Source of the DNA: Spirochaetota bacterium | GTDB lineage: Bacteria > Spirochaetota > UBA4802 > JAFGJZ01 | Direction: 5' to 3' | NCBI GenBank assembly: GCA_022704645.1 | Contig: JAKJGA010000014.1 | Coordinates: 1-22,017, forward strand | DNA length: 22,017 bases | Part shown: positions 8,318 through 16,082 of the stretch, piece by piece | How the letters are laid out: each line of letters opens with the position of its first letter | How positions within the stretch are numbered: the stretch's first letter is position 1 | Made by a program: the position numbers and the translations under genes | Notes under the pieces: model-generated | What the model was told of the DNA's origin: nothing | The model's database searches: none | What the model saw: the letters and a program-made list of their open reading frames with translations, nothing else

Positions 8318-8576
8318 TTTTACCTCATAGTTTTATAAACTGTAATTATGTTTTTAAAATACCCTTGTGAGTGCAACAATTAATTTTACTTGCATTTATA
8401 TTAAGATTCCAAAAATATCTCAGAATTAACGCTCCTTAAAGAAATGGCGAATGTTATGATGGCGTGTTTTGAAAATTTTAAAGGCTCAGTTTCAAGGGTA
8501 TACAGCTTTTGGTGCGAAGTTTTCTAAACATTGATGCAGGTGTTTTATCGTTATTTTTTGAGTATTCAGAGGCTGT

Positions 8577-9539
8577 ATGGAAATAACCCAGAAAATTCTT
8601 GATGAGATATATACCGAAATTTCCGCAAGAAATAAAGAACTTGCGCCAGGCTCGGTTGTTCATTCAGATTCCTTTATAAAATACATGGCATCATCCACCG
8701 GTCTTCCCAAGGAGTCCGTAAAAACGGCTATTGCAATCCTTGTAGAGTCGCACAAGGTTCTTTCAATTGAAATTGTTACGTCTGATGAGAAAAGACGTAT
8801 TGAACAGGTTGACGGTTATGTTGCCGCTGATCTTTCCGTAGTAAGAAATCTTAATTCATTTTTTAAAGATCATCTTGTCAAAGCATATGAGTTTCAGTTT
8901 CATAAGCGCGCCGGTTCTGCGCAGATTGTTCGTGAACTTTTTCCTATGATAAAATCCCTGAACAATACAGAACTCGGTCAGGTTTTAAACAAGACCATTA
9001 TGCTTCATGAATATGAACGTTTGCTCGAAAAAGAGTGGAGGGCATATGCTCCGGAATGGCAGGAGCAGAGGTTAGCTGAACTCTCCTTGAAATACGGGTT
9101 TCATTATAAGCCGTCAGTTCCGGTTAATATTCCTCAGCAGGTTCTTGATGCCTCTGCAGCAATAAATTCCGAAGAGCCCGTTTCCAATACCCGGACTCAG
9201 GCTAAAACCAATGTAAAAACCGAGCGTGCTGTTGATGCACCTCAGTATAAGGAGTTTGCTGATAAGGAATCACAATATCCTCTTCAAAGGATATTGAATA
9301 TTTACGGTATTGACTTTTTTGTAAAAGTTCAGTTTAGAAAATATAAATTCTCTTATGTCAGAAAAATTATTGAAGATAAGCAGATTGTGAAGAAGAAAGA
9401 TCTTCTTTTTATCCGCGAAATGATTTCTAAGGTTAAGGACAGCGATAAATTAGGCAGAGATTCAAATCTTGAATCGTGCCGGGATGAAATTAACCGCCTT
9501 GAGAGAGCTGTGACGCATGCGATATATTTTTCGGTATGA
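8577..9539 (+). CDS. Unrecognised 320-residue protein with possible N-terminal winged helix
   Basis: I do not recognise this family. There is no signal peptide or membrane segment, so it should be cytoplasmic. Residues about 30-68 (including TGLPKESVKTAIAILVESHK followed by a beta-like VLSIEIV) have the spacing of a winged helix-turn-helix, where a short helix, a turn and a recognition helix precede the wing; this is a visual judgement. Residues 85-185 are helical and charged. A low-complexity linker (about 193-232) follows, then a basic, helical C-terminal domain (233-320) with KVQFRKYKFSYVRK and a predicted coiled segment near the end. AGAGG-type sequence at 8568-8572 is only 4 nt from the ATG. 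It is divergent from pyrD and 178 nt upstream of the STAS gene. A regulator is possible; the function is unknown. Confidence 0.65.
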   Translation: MEITQKILDEIYTEISARNKELAPGSVVHSDSFIKYMASSTGLPKESVKTAIAILVESHKVLSIEIVTSDEKRRIEQVDGYVAADLSVVRNLNSFFKDHLVKAYEFQFHKRAGSAQIVRELFPMIKSLNNTELGQVLNKTIMLHEYERLLEKEWRAYAPEWQEQRLAELSLKYGFHYKPSVPVNIPQQVLDASAAINSEEPVSNTRTQAKTNVKTERAVDAPQYKEFADKESQYPLQRILNIYGIDFFVKVQFRKYKFSYVRKIIEDKQIVKKKDLLFIREMISKVKDSDKLGRDSNLESCRDEINRLERAVTHAIYFSV

Positions 9540-9648
9540 TTTATTTGAAGAGATTGTCTTTTGGGTTTTGGACAACTGAATTGGTAAGAAAGACTGCATT
9601 TTATGGTAATTTTACTCCGGAAAAAGCCTGAGGAGACAAAATAATATC

Positions 9649-9677
9649 TTGACATACGGTTTCGCCGGACTTAGAGT
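9649..9677 (+). promoter_or_regulatory. Candidate promoter for the STAS gene
   Basis: A perfect -35 TTGACA (9649-9654), a 17-nt spacer and TAGAGT (9672-9677, four of six matches). Transcription would start near 9684, leaving a leader of about 34 nt. Confidence 0.5.
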
Positions 9678-9717
9678 AGCAGGGACTGCTTTTTTGAGTG
9701 AAATTTAGAGGTGAGTG

Positions 9718-10056
9718 ATGGAGATAAACAGAAGAGAGAGCGCTGATATAGTAGTGTTGGATATTTCCGGCGAAATTGACCTTTATAATGCCCCAGAAAT
9801 AAAAGATACAATCAATCAGCTGATTGAAGATCAGAAATATAACGTAATAATAAACCTTGAAAAGGTATCATATATTGATTCATCGGGGATCGGCGCCCTG
9901 ATTTCAAGTCTTTCATCTCTGAAAAAGTATCAGGGCGGTCTGAAAATAATAAACGTTTATGCTTCTGTGAGAAAAGTTTTTGAGCTTACAAAGCTTACAT
10001 CTTTTTTTGAAATATTTGATTCTGAATCGGATGCTGTTTCGTCTTTTAATAAATAG
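9718..10056 (+). CDS. STAS-domain anti-sigma factor antagonist-like protein
   Basis: A 112-residue single-domain STAS protein of the SpoIIAA/RsbV type. It has the family's central motif IDSSGIGAL; S55 aligns with the serine phosphorylated by the anti-sigma kinase in RsbV (DST/DSS after the third strand). Such proteins bind an anti-sigma kinase when unphosphorylated and so free a sigma factor, or act in other partner-switching modules. No RsbW-like kinase or PP2C phosphatase is adjacent. Start choice: GTG 9715 is in frame, but AGAGG at 9707-9711 is 6 nt from ATG 9718 and only 3 nt from the GTG, so the ATG is preferred. The gene has its own promoter and is followed by a small stem-loop before the lipoprotein gene. 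Confidence 0.85.
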   Translation: MEINRRESADIVVLDISGEIDLYNAPEIKDTINQLIEDQKYNVIINLEKVSYIDSSGIGALISSLSSLKKYQGGLKIINVYASVRKVFELTKLTSFFEIFDSESDAVSSFNK

Positions 10057-10065
10057 AATTACATT

Positions 10066-10088
10066 AATTACCGAGTACGGTAATTTTT
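10066..10088 (+). terminator. Small intrinsic terminator or attenuator between STAS and lipoprotein genes
   Basis: Stem AATTACCG (10066-10073) and CGGTAATT (10078-10085), 8 bp around loop AGTA, followed by TTT. It ends 3 nt before the ribosome site of the lipoprotein gene (GAGGGG, 10091-10096). It may end STAS transcripts partly and allow read-through, or modulate access to that site. Confidence 0.5.
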
Positions 10089-10101
10089 CCGAGGGGTGAA
10101 T

Positions 10102-11304
10102 ATGAGAAATATTTTTGGTTTAAGTATTGTTTTGTCTGTTTTGTTTTTTGCGGCTTGCGGAGATCCTGTTCCTTTAGGAGAAATGGCTTCAGCAAAAATG
10201 ATGATTTCCAAAGCTCAGACTGCAAGAGCTGAAAAGTATGCACCTGATGAGTATAATGAAGCTTCTGCTCTTCTTTTGGAATCGCATAGTCTTGTTAAAG
10301 ACGAGAAATATGATGATGCGGCAAAGAAAGCCCTAGTTTCCAAAGAAAAGGCTCAGGCTGCATATGACAAGGCTGCTCCGTTGATGGCAAAGGATTCAAT
10401 TGATGTTGCAGAACAGAGTATAAAAAGTGCCGATGAAGTTTTCGCCTCAGAACTTGCTAAAGATGAGTATGAATCTGCGGTTAATAAGCAGAAGCAGGCT
10501 CAGGCTGATTTTGAGTCTAAGCAGTATGAAAGTGCATATAAGAATGCAGTTGAGGCTGACGGTCTTGCTAAAAATTCCAGAAATACAGCCATATCCGGCA
10601 AGGGCATGATTGAGGATTCTATAAATGAAGTCAAAGCTACTTTGGCAGAGGCAAAGAAATATAACGCTGAGAAATTAGCTCCGGAAAAATACAATGCAGC
10701 AGTAGAAAGTCTTTCTAATGCACAGAAATCATATGACGGTCTTGCTTTGAAAGAAGCGTTTGCTTATCTTGATGAAGCTAAAGCTTCGGCGGATGAAGCT
10801 TACCAGATTGCTTTAAAAGAAACAGCTCTTGATAAAATTGAACAGTCAAAGCAGTCTATTGCTGATGCCGAATCATCACGCGGAGCCAAAGAAGCTTCTG
10901 CCGATCTTCAGGCGTCAAAGGAGCTTTCGGAAACTGCCGAAATGCAGTATAATGAAGGTAATTATCTTGATTCAATTGATTCTGCAAACGAGTCACTAAG
11001 ACTTTCAGGTCTTGTTGCCCAGGCTGGAAGCAGTTCTGATAAGTATTCTAATAATTCTTCAACAAAAGATTCTGTTTCGGATAATGATGTTTCTTCGGAT
11101 TCTGAAGGTTCAGGAGATTATGATATTTATAAGGTAAAATATAATAAAACTCCGCCTAAGGACTGTTTGTGGATAATTTCCAAGAAGTTTTATAATAATG
11201 GACGCAAATGGAAAAAGATTTTCAATGCGAACAAAGATATTATAAAGAATCCTGATTATATTTTTCCAGGTTGGAAATTGAAGATTCCAAAAGAGAGTAA
11301 ATAA
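10102..11304 (+). CDS. Lipoprotein with four internal helical repeats and C-terminal LysM domain
   Basis: A 400-residue precursor. The signal peptide ends in lipobox FFAAC, with C19 as the lipidated residue. Four related units of roughly 60-67 residues follow (about 30-92, 98-161, 172-238, 244-305), rich in Ala, Lys, Glu and Tyr and resembling DUF4398-type helical hairpins (AxxxY...A pattern). A Ser/Asp/Asn-rich linker (306-340) leads to a LysM domain (342-396) ending in NPDYIFPGWKLKIP. LysM binds N-acetylglucosamine in peptidoglycan, so the protein should tether a membrane to the cell wall in the periplasm. The LysM carries an insertion (NKTPPKDCLW) that I associate with spirochaetal versions. 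Start choice: ATG 10102 lies 5 nt after GAGGGG; an in-frame GTG at 10096 overlaps that site and is less likely. A strong terminator follows. Confidence 0.85.
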   Translation: MRNIFGLSIVLSVLFFAACGDPVPLGEMASAKMMISKAQTARAEKYAPDEYNEASALLLESHSLVKDEKYDDAAKKALVSKEKAQAAYDKAAPLMAKDSIDVAEQSIKSADEVFASELAKDEYESAVNKQKQAQADFESKQYESAYKNAVEADGLAKNSRNTAISGKGMIEDSINEVKATLAEAKKYNAEKLAPEKYNAAVESLSNAQKSYDGLALKEAFAYLDEAKASADEAYQIALKETALDKIEQSKQSIADAESSRGAKEASADLQASKELSETAEMQYNEGNYLDSIDSANESLRLSGLVAQAGSSSDKYSNNSSTKDSVSDNDVSSDSEGSGDYDIYKVKYNKTPPKDCLWIISKKFYNNGRKWKKIFNANKDIIKNPDYIFPGWKLKIPKESK

Positions 11305-11306
11305 TC

Positions 11307-11335
11307 AAAAGCCGGCTTATGCCGGCTTTTTTTTT
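11307..11335 (+). terminator. Strong Rho-independent terminator after the LysM lipoprotein gene
   Basis: Stem AAAAGCCGGC (11307-11316) and GCCGGCTTTT (11321-11330), 10 bp with six G:C pairs, loop TTAT, and a T-run continuing to 11335. It separates the lipoprotein unit from the Bat operon. Confidence 0.92.
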
Positions 11336-11458
11336 AAATTTTTTCTTGCCGAAGTGTAACCTGTTTGTTTTATTTTATAGAGAGGATTAAGTTTCTTTAT
11401 TGCCGGCAGTTTTTTGAGCCGGATTTCTAATCACAAATATTATTTTTCCGGAGCTGTT

Positions 11459-12439
11459 ATGGATTACATCGAGATTGAAAAAATTTCCGTACAGGTAAAA
11501 GCGGAACGTGCGTTTGTTGATGCTGTTTTTTCGGAAATTTCCAAAAATGTCATAGGTCAGAAAAAACTGATTGAAAGAATGATGAGTGCACTTTTTTGCG
11601 GGGGGCATGTGCTGGTTGAGGGTCTGCCTGGTCTTGCAAAAACACTTGCAGTAAGATCCTTTGCTGCATCAATTTCATCATCCTTTTCCCGTATTCAGTT
11701 CACTCCGGATCTTCTACCGGCGGATTTAACAGGGACTCAGATTTTTAATCCTAAAAACATGGAGTTCTTCACCCGAAAGGGACCTCTTTTTACCAACATA
11801 TTGTTGGCAGATGAGATTAACCGTGCCCCTGCAAAAGTTCAGTCTGCACTTCTTCAGGCTATGGAAGAGCGTATGATTACAATCGGGGAAACGACATATA
11901 AACTTGATGATCCGTTTATGGTTTTAGCGACGGAGAACCCTATTGAACAGGAAGGAACATATCCTTTGCCTGAAGCTCAGCTTGACCGTTTTATGATGAA
12001 AGTTCTTGTAGAATATCCTTCAAAGGATGAAGAAGCTGAAATACTGAAAAAGATATATGATATAGATCCTAAAAAGATTAATCCGGTTATGACAGCTGAG
12101 AAGTTCTTTGAAATAAGAAAGATAATAGAATCTATTTATGTTGATGATAAGATTCTATCCTATATCGTATCATTAATTGATTTTACAAGAAGACCGAATG
12201 ATAAAATGAAAAAGTATATTGAATTCGGTGCAAGCCCTCGTGCGAGTATTGCTTTGATGAAACTTTCAAAGTGTGCAGCTTTTTTTGCAGGCAGGGGATT
12301 TGTAACTCCTGATGATGTCAAAGAAATAGCATATGATGTTTTACGTCACAGAATAATACTTTCTTATGACGCTGAAGCTGAAGAAATTAAAACAGACACC
12401 GTTATCAAACTTATACTTGATCAGGTGGAAGTTCCATGA
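11459..12439 (+). CDS. moxR: MoxR-family AAA+ ATPase, first gene of the Bat operon
   Basis: A 326-residue AAA+ ATPase of the MoxR/RavA group, cytoplasmic, thought to act as a chaperone-like remodeller with VWA-domain partners. Motifs: Walker A GLPGLAKT (55-62), Walker B ILLADEIN (114-121, D118/E119), sensor 1 around N160 (LATENP), arginine finger R177 in QLDRF, and sensor 2 in FGASPRAS. The start is ATG 11459, with GGAG at 11450-11453 and 5-nt spacing; an upstream in-frame TTG at 11414 has no ribosome site. The leader (11340-11458) has AT-rich stretches but no promoter I can call firmly. The stop overlaps the DUF58 start by 4 nt (ATGA), indicating translational coupling. Order and partners match the aerotolerance (Bat) operon. 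Confidence 0.93.
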   Translation: MDYIEIEKISVQVKAERAFVDAVFSEISKNVIGQKKLIERMMSALFCGGHVLVEGLPGLAKTLAVRSFAASISSSFSRIQFTPDLLPADLTGTQIFNPKNMEFFTRKGPLFTNILLADEINRAPAKVQSALLQAMEERMITIGETTYKLDDPFMVLATENPIEQEGTYPLPEAQLDRFMMKVLVEYPSKDEEAEILKKIYDIDPKKINPVMTAEKFFEIRKIIESIYVDDKILSYIVSLIDFTRRPNDKMKKYIEFGASPRASIALMKLSKCAAFFAGRGFVTPDDVKEIAYDVLRHRIILSYDAEAEEIKTDTVIKLILDQVEVP

Positions 12440-13266
12440 GTTCCTCTGCCGGCGGACTTCTCAAGAAAATAAATATTAAAGTTAAGCGTAAGCTTAATAC
12501 CGTATATTCCGGGAAATACCGTTCTGCTTTTAAAGGAAACGGTATTCTGTTTGAATCCCTGCGTGAATATAATTTCGGAGATGAGATAAAGTCAATCGAT
12601 TGGAATGTTTCGGCAAGATCAGGAAAGCTTCATGTAAGAGAATATACCGAAGAACGTGAACTTAATTTTGTAATTGCCTGTGATGTATCTGCTTCAATGA
12701 ATTTCGGTTCTTCTGTCCAAAAAGCCGAAGCTGCTCTTGAATTTGCAGCCGTGATATTGAAGCTTGCAGAGTATAATAATGATTCAGTCAGTGCGGCACT
12801 ATTTTCTGATTCCGTAGAATATTTTTTTAAACCTAAAAAAGGTTCACGGTTTGCCCAGCGTATACTTGATAAAATGATGAATTTCTCGCCTAAAAGCCGT
12901 CATACCGATGTTAATGAGCTTTGCAGATTTCTCAATAATACATTAAAGAAACGCAGTATTGTTTTTATCATATCGGATTTTCTTGATGATTCGTTTGATA
13001 GAAATTTGAAAATTCTGGCAAGGCGCCATCAGCTTATTCCTGTTAAGGTCAGCGATGTTTCTGAAAAAATAATTCCATTCGGCGGAATAATCGAGTTCAG
13101 GGACAGTGAATCAGGCGAGCAGTCAATAAGTGACGGGATTATTCCTTTTGATTCTGATGAATTGAAGTATTTCAGTGTTCTTGATCTATCAACGGATGAA
13201 GATCCGCTTTCTTCTGCAGTAAAATATTTTGAAAAGAAAAATAAGGGAAAGGTTTCACGATGGTGA
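12436..13266 (+). CDS. DUF58 protein with VWA-like MIDAS motif
   Basis: A 276-residue soluble protein. The DUF58 signature is clear: LREYNFGDEIKSIDWNVSAR (42-61), followed by a von Willebrand A-like fold with MIDAS motif D83-V-S85-A-S87. DUF58 proteins are encoded next to MoxR ATPases in most bacteria that have them and are considered their VWA-type partners; the biochemical role is not settled. No signal peptide or membrane helix is visible, so it is probably cytoplasmic and associates with MoxR or with the cytoplasmic faces of the Bat membrane proteins (inference). Its start overlaps the moxR stop by 4 nt, and its own stop overlaps the next gene by 7 nt. Confidence 0.92.
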   Translation: MSSSAGGLLKKINIKVKRKLNTVYSGKYRSAFKGNGILFESLREYNFGDEIKSIDWNVSARSGKLHVREYTEERELNFVIACDVSASMNFGSSVQKAEAALEFAAVILKLAEYNNDSVSAALFSDSVEYFFKPKKGSRFAQRILDKMMNFSPKSRHTDVNELCRFLNNTLKKRSIVFIISDFLDDSFDRNLKILARRHQLIPVKVSDVSEKIIPFGGIIEFRDSESGEQSISDGIIPFDSDELKYFSVLDLSTDEDPLSSAVKYFEKKNKGKVSRW

Positions 13267-14141
13267 GAATAGTTTTCTTTTTGACCTTTTTTTTTATATT
13301 TTGCTCTGCTTTATCTGCAGAGATAATTTCCAGTGCAGATAAAACTTCTGTGCGGGTTGCCGACAAAATAATCTATACAGTAGATTATTCAGCGCTTTCG
13401 GATCTGTCAGTTACGCTTCCGGACTCAAAATATTATTTTGCTGATGAAGATGATAAAGATATACCGTTTTACGAAATAATTTCTTCTTATAATGATGACT
13501 CAAAAAAGATTCTAACTATTGAACTATGTTTTTATAAAACGGGAGTTTATGACTTATTTCTTGTTGAGTTGCGTGATAGCGAAAAAAATATAGTTGGATA
13601 CAAGCCGCCTCAAATTGAAGTTATCGCTGTAAACAAAGATGGTAAATTTGAGGAGGATGAAGATTTTATAAAAGCATCAGGTTATCCTGTACGGCTGGTT
13701 CTTATAATAATTGCATCTATAATTCTTTTTATTATTTTGTTTTTTCTCATTAGATATATTTTGCGGCGCAGAAAAGAATCCAAACTCAAGAAGGAAATTC
13801 CTTTTGTCGTTTTTCAAAAACGAATTAAAAAACTTAATGTCAAAAACGTCACACAGGAAATTTTTGCAGATACTTTATCATTTGCGTTCAGGGAGTATGT
13901 AACAGGTGAGATCGGGTTTAATGCGACTGAAATGACAACAACTGAAATCATTGATGAGCTGACAGACCGTGAAAAGATATTCAAGAATGAAAAGCACCGT
14001 GATGAACTTATGAAAGTTATGAGAATGTGGGATATGATAAAATTTGCCGAAGCGGAATTTTCTTCAGAACTGCTTTCTGAAAATTTTGAAAAGTGCCGTT
14101 CTTTTGCTGAAATGATTGCGAGGGAAAGAGAAAGTGCCTGA
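13260..14141 (+). CDS. DUF4381-like membrane-anchored protein of the Bat operon
   Basis: A 293-residue protein. It has a signal peptide (1-20, ending CSALSA), a periplasmic region (about 21-143) that looks like a beta-sandwich, one membrane helix (about 145-166) followed by RRRKESKLKK, and a cytoplasmic helical domain (about 175-293). This layout matches the small protein between DUF58 and BatA in many Bat operons (DUF4381-type, sometimes called BatX). The role is unknown; the topology would let it link the periplasmic side (BatA, BatB, BatD) to the cytoplasmic MoxR/DUF58 pair (inference). ATG 13260 overlaps the DUF58 stop by 7 nt, with AAAGG just upstream. Assignment rests on position and topology, since sequence conservation in this group is low. 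Confidence 0.75.
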   Translation: MVRIVFFLTFFFIFCSALSAEIISSADKTSVRVADKIIYTVDYSALSDLSVTLPDSKYYFADEDDKDIPFYEIISSYNDDSKKILTIELCFYKTGVYDLFLVELRDSEKNIVGYKPPQIEVIAVNKDGKFEEDEDFIKASGYPVRLVLIIIASIILFIILFFLIRYILRRRKESKLKKEIPFVVFQKRIKKLNVKNVTQEIFADTLSFAFREYVTGEIGFNATEMTTTEIIDELTDREKIFKNEKHRDELMKVMRMWDMIKFAEAEFSSELLSENFEKCRSFAEMIARERESA

Positions 14142-15114
14142 ATTTAAGAACGCTATATTTCTTTTGCTTTTACTGCCGGTCGCGGCATATTATATTTATT
14201 TCCGTTCTAAGATTATGTCGGAGAGTTCAGTTCTTTTTCCTTCCGGAAAAATGATTAAAAAGAAGAAGTCGTTTTTCCGGAAAACTTTTCTGACTGTCCC
14301 TCTTATGCGTTTTCTTGCTCTTTTTTTTGCAGTAATTGCTCTTGCCCGTCCAGGTAAGGGAGTGAATTATACTGAAATTGAAAATTATGGCGTCGATATT
14401 GTTATTGCACTGGATCTTTCTCCTTCAATGCAGGGCATGGATTTGCCGCCTAACCGGCTGGGAGCAGCAAAGGAAATAGTGTCACGTTTTATTGCAAATC
14501 GTGAAAATGACAGAGTCGGACTTGTTATTTTTGCGGGAGAAGCATATTTACAGGCTCCGTTAACTTCCGATAAAGAAATTATCCGTGAAATAGTTTCTGA
14601 GACAGATTTCGATTCAGTCGAGACCGATGGAACCGCAATCGGTGAAGCGATTGTCATGAGCGCCGCCAGACTAAAAGACAGCAAGGCTCAAAGCCGGGTA
14701 ATTTTACTTTTGACTGACGGTGTAAACAATAGAGGAGTTGTTGATCCGGATACAGCTGCTCTTGCGGCAAAAGAACTCGGGATAAAGATATATTCAGTCG
14801 GAATAGGCAAAGACGGAAAAGTCGCATATCCTACCGGTAATGCAATTTTTTCAAAACATTATGTTCAAAATGAATTTGATGAAAAACTTCTTAAAAATAT
14901 TTCTGAGTTAACCGGCGGAAAATATTATCGTGCAGCTGATAAGGATGCTTTTGAAAGAAGTATTTCTGATATTAATATGCTTGAGAAGAGCCGGTATAAA
15001 GTCAAAAAATACTATGACTTCGAGGACAATTTTTTTCCATTTCTGGCAGCGTCGGTTATTTTCTTTTTTGCTGAAATAATTCTTCGATCAGTTGTTTACA
15101 GGAAAATACCATGA
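14134..15114 (+). CDS. batA: BatA-type membrane-anchored von Willebrand factor A protein
   Basis: A 326-residue protein: an N-terminal membrane helix (about 6-22), a second hydrophobic segment (about 53-70, ending ALARP), a VWA domain (about 86-285) and a C-terminal helix (about 302-322). The MIDAS is complete: D94-L-S96-P-S98, T167 in DGTAIGEA and D195 in LLTDG, so divalent-metal-dependent ligand binding is expected. BatA proteins place the VWA domain next to the inner membrane. Start choice: GTG 14134 has GAGG at 14120-14123 and fits an 8-nt overlap with the preceding gene. An in-frame TTG at 14116 would overlap more and lacks a good site. Its stop overlaps batB by 4 nt. Confidence 0.9.
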   Translation: MPEFKNAIFLLLLLPVAAYYIYFRSKIMSESSVLFPSGKMIKKKKSFFRKTFLTVPLMRFLALFFAVIALARPGKGVNYTEIENYGVDIVIALDLSPSMQGMDLPPNRLGAAKEIVSRFIANRENDRVGLVIFAGEAYLQAPLTSDKEIIREIVSETDFDSVETDGTAIGEAIVMSAARLKDSKAQSRVILLLTDGVNNRGVVDPDTAALAAKELGIKIYSVGIGKDGKVAYPTGNAIFSKHYVQNEFDEKLLKNISELTGGKYYRAADKDAFERSISDINMLEKSRYKVKKYYDFEDNFFPFLAASVIFFFAEIILRSVVYRKIP

Positions 15115-16082
15115 TATTTGCGAACAACAGTTACCTAATTCATATAATAATATTTTCTGCTGCATTATGCGGCTTCATAATTTATTACGCGTTCTTTAGG
15201 CGTAAAATGACTGAAAAACTATTCGGAGATTTTCGCCGTGTAGGCGGAAGAAAACGTATTTTAGCTTCGGAGATTATTTTCGGATTGGCAGTAATTCTTT
15301 CATCTGCGGCGCTTCTGCGGCCGCAGTACGGTGAAGAACTTACAATGCGTCCTGTAAAAGGAAAAGACGTGGTTATGCTTATCGATGTGAGCAGGAGTAT
15401 GCTTGCGGATGATGTTGTGCCATCGCGTCTTGACCGGGCTAAGGAAGCTGTTAAACTTTTAAGACAAAATGCTCAGGGACGTTATGCGATAATAATTTTT
15501 GCAGGTGAAGCTTTTATGCTTTGTCCTCTGACGGATGACGCGGAAGCTTTTTCAGCTTTTATCGACTCTATTTCAACAAAATCCATCGGTATACAGGGAA
15601 CTGATATAGGAAAGGCACTGGAAAAAGCTTATCAGCTTATTGCCAAAAAGGAACTTGCAGATAAGTTTGTATACCTAATCTCTGACGGTGAAGATCATGG
15701 TGGGAATGCATTTGATGTTGCTGAAAAACTTAAATCAGAAGGTATTACCGTTTATACTTCTTCTGTAGGTAAGGATTCCGGTTCTGCCGTTTATCTGAAC
15801 GAAGATGACAAACAGGTTTTGCGCGGTGATGACGGTGAAGTAGTTGTTTCAAAGGCTGATTTTAAAACACTGAAGAAGATAGCTGATATTACAGACGGTA
15901 AATATTTTGATATAAGTAATTCTTATTCGGCTGCATTTGAGATTGCAGAAAAGATTAATGATTCCGGAAAGCAAAAGTCTTCGCGTCTTGTTAAGAAGAA
16001 AAAAGAAAAGTATCAGTATTTTGTTTTATGCTTTTTTATTTTATTATTTTCTGAGAGCATCATGTGGAGATTTAAGAAATGA
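15111..16082 (+). CDS. batB: BatB-type membrane-anchored von Willebrand factor A protein
   Basis: A 323-residue paralogue of BatA with the same topology: membrane helices at about 10-28 and 52-69, a VWA domain (about 86-275) and a C-terminal helix near 300-320. The MIDAS is complete: D92-V-S94-R-S96, T164 in QGTDIGKA and D192 in LISDGED. The shared IIFAGEA segment shows the BatA/BatB relationship. The start (ATG 15111) overlaps the batA stop by 4 nt and its stop overlaps batC by 4 nt. BatA and BatB are thought to form a mixed complex with BatC in Bacteroides, where bat genes were linked to aerotolerance; in spirochaetes the phenotype is less clear. Together they give two metal-dependent adhesion surfaces for periplasmic partners (inference). 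Confidence 0.9.
   Translation: MIFANNSYLIHIIIFSAALCGFIIYYAFFRRKMTEKLFGDFRRVGGRKRILASEIIFGLAVILSSAALLRPQYGEELTMRPVKGKDVVMLIDVSRSMLADDVVPSRLDRAKEAVKLLRQNAQGRYAIIIFAGEAFMLCPLTDDAEAFSAFIDSISTKSIGIQGTDIGKALEKAYQLIAKKELADKFVYLISDGEDHGGNAFDVAEKLKSEGITVYTSSVGKDSGSAVYLNEDDKQVLRGDDGEVVVSKADFKTLKKIADITDGKYFDISNSYSAAFEIAEKINDSGKQKSSRLVKKKKEKYQYFVLCFFILLFSESIMWRFKK

Noticed and set aside
9540..9717. A small gene between the 320-residue protein and the STAS gene
   Set aside because: Only very short frames exist (for example 13 codons from 9603); the region is explained by a promoter and leader.
11414..11458. Upstream TTG as the moxR start
   Set aside because: It adds 15 residues with no family similarity and lacks a ribosome site, whereas ATG 11459 has GGAG at 5-nt spacing.
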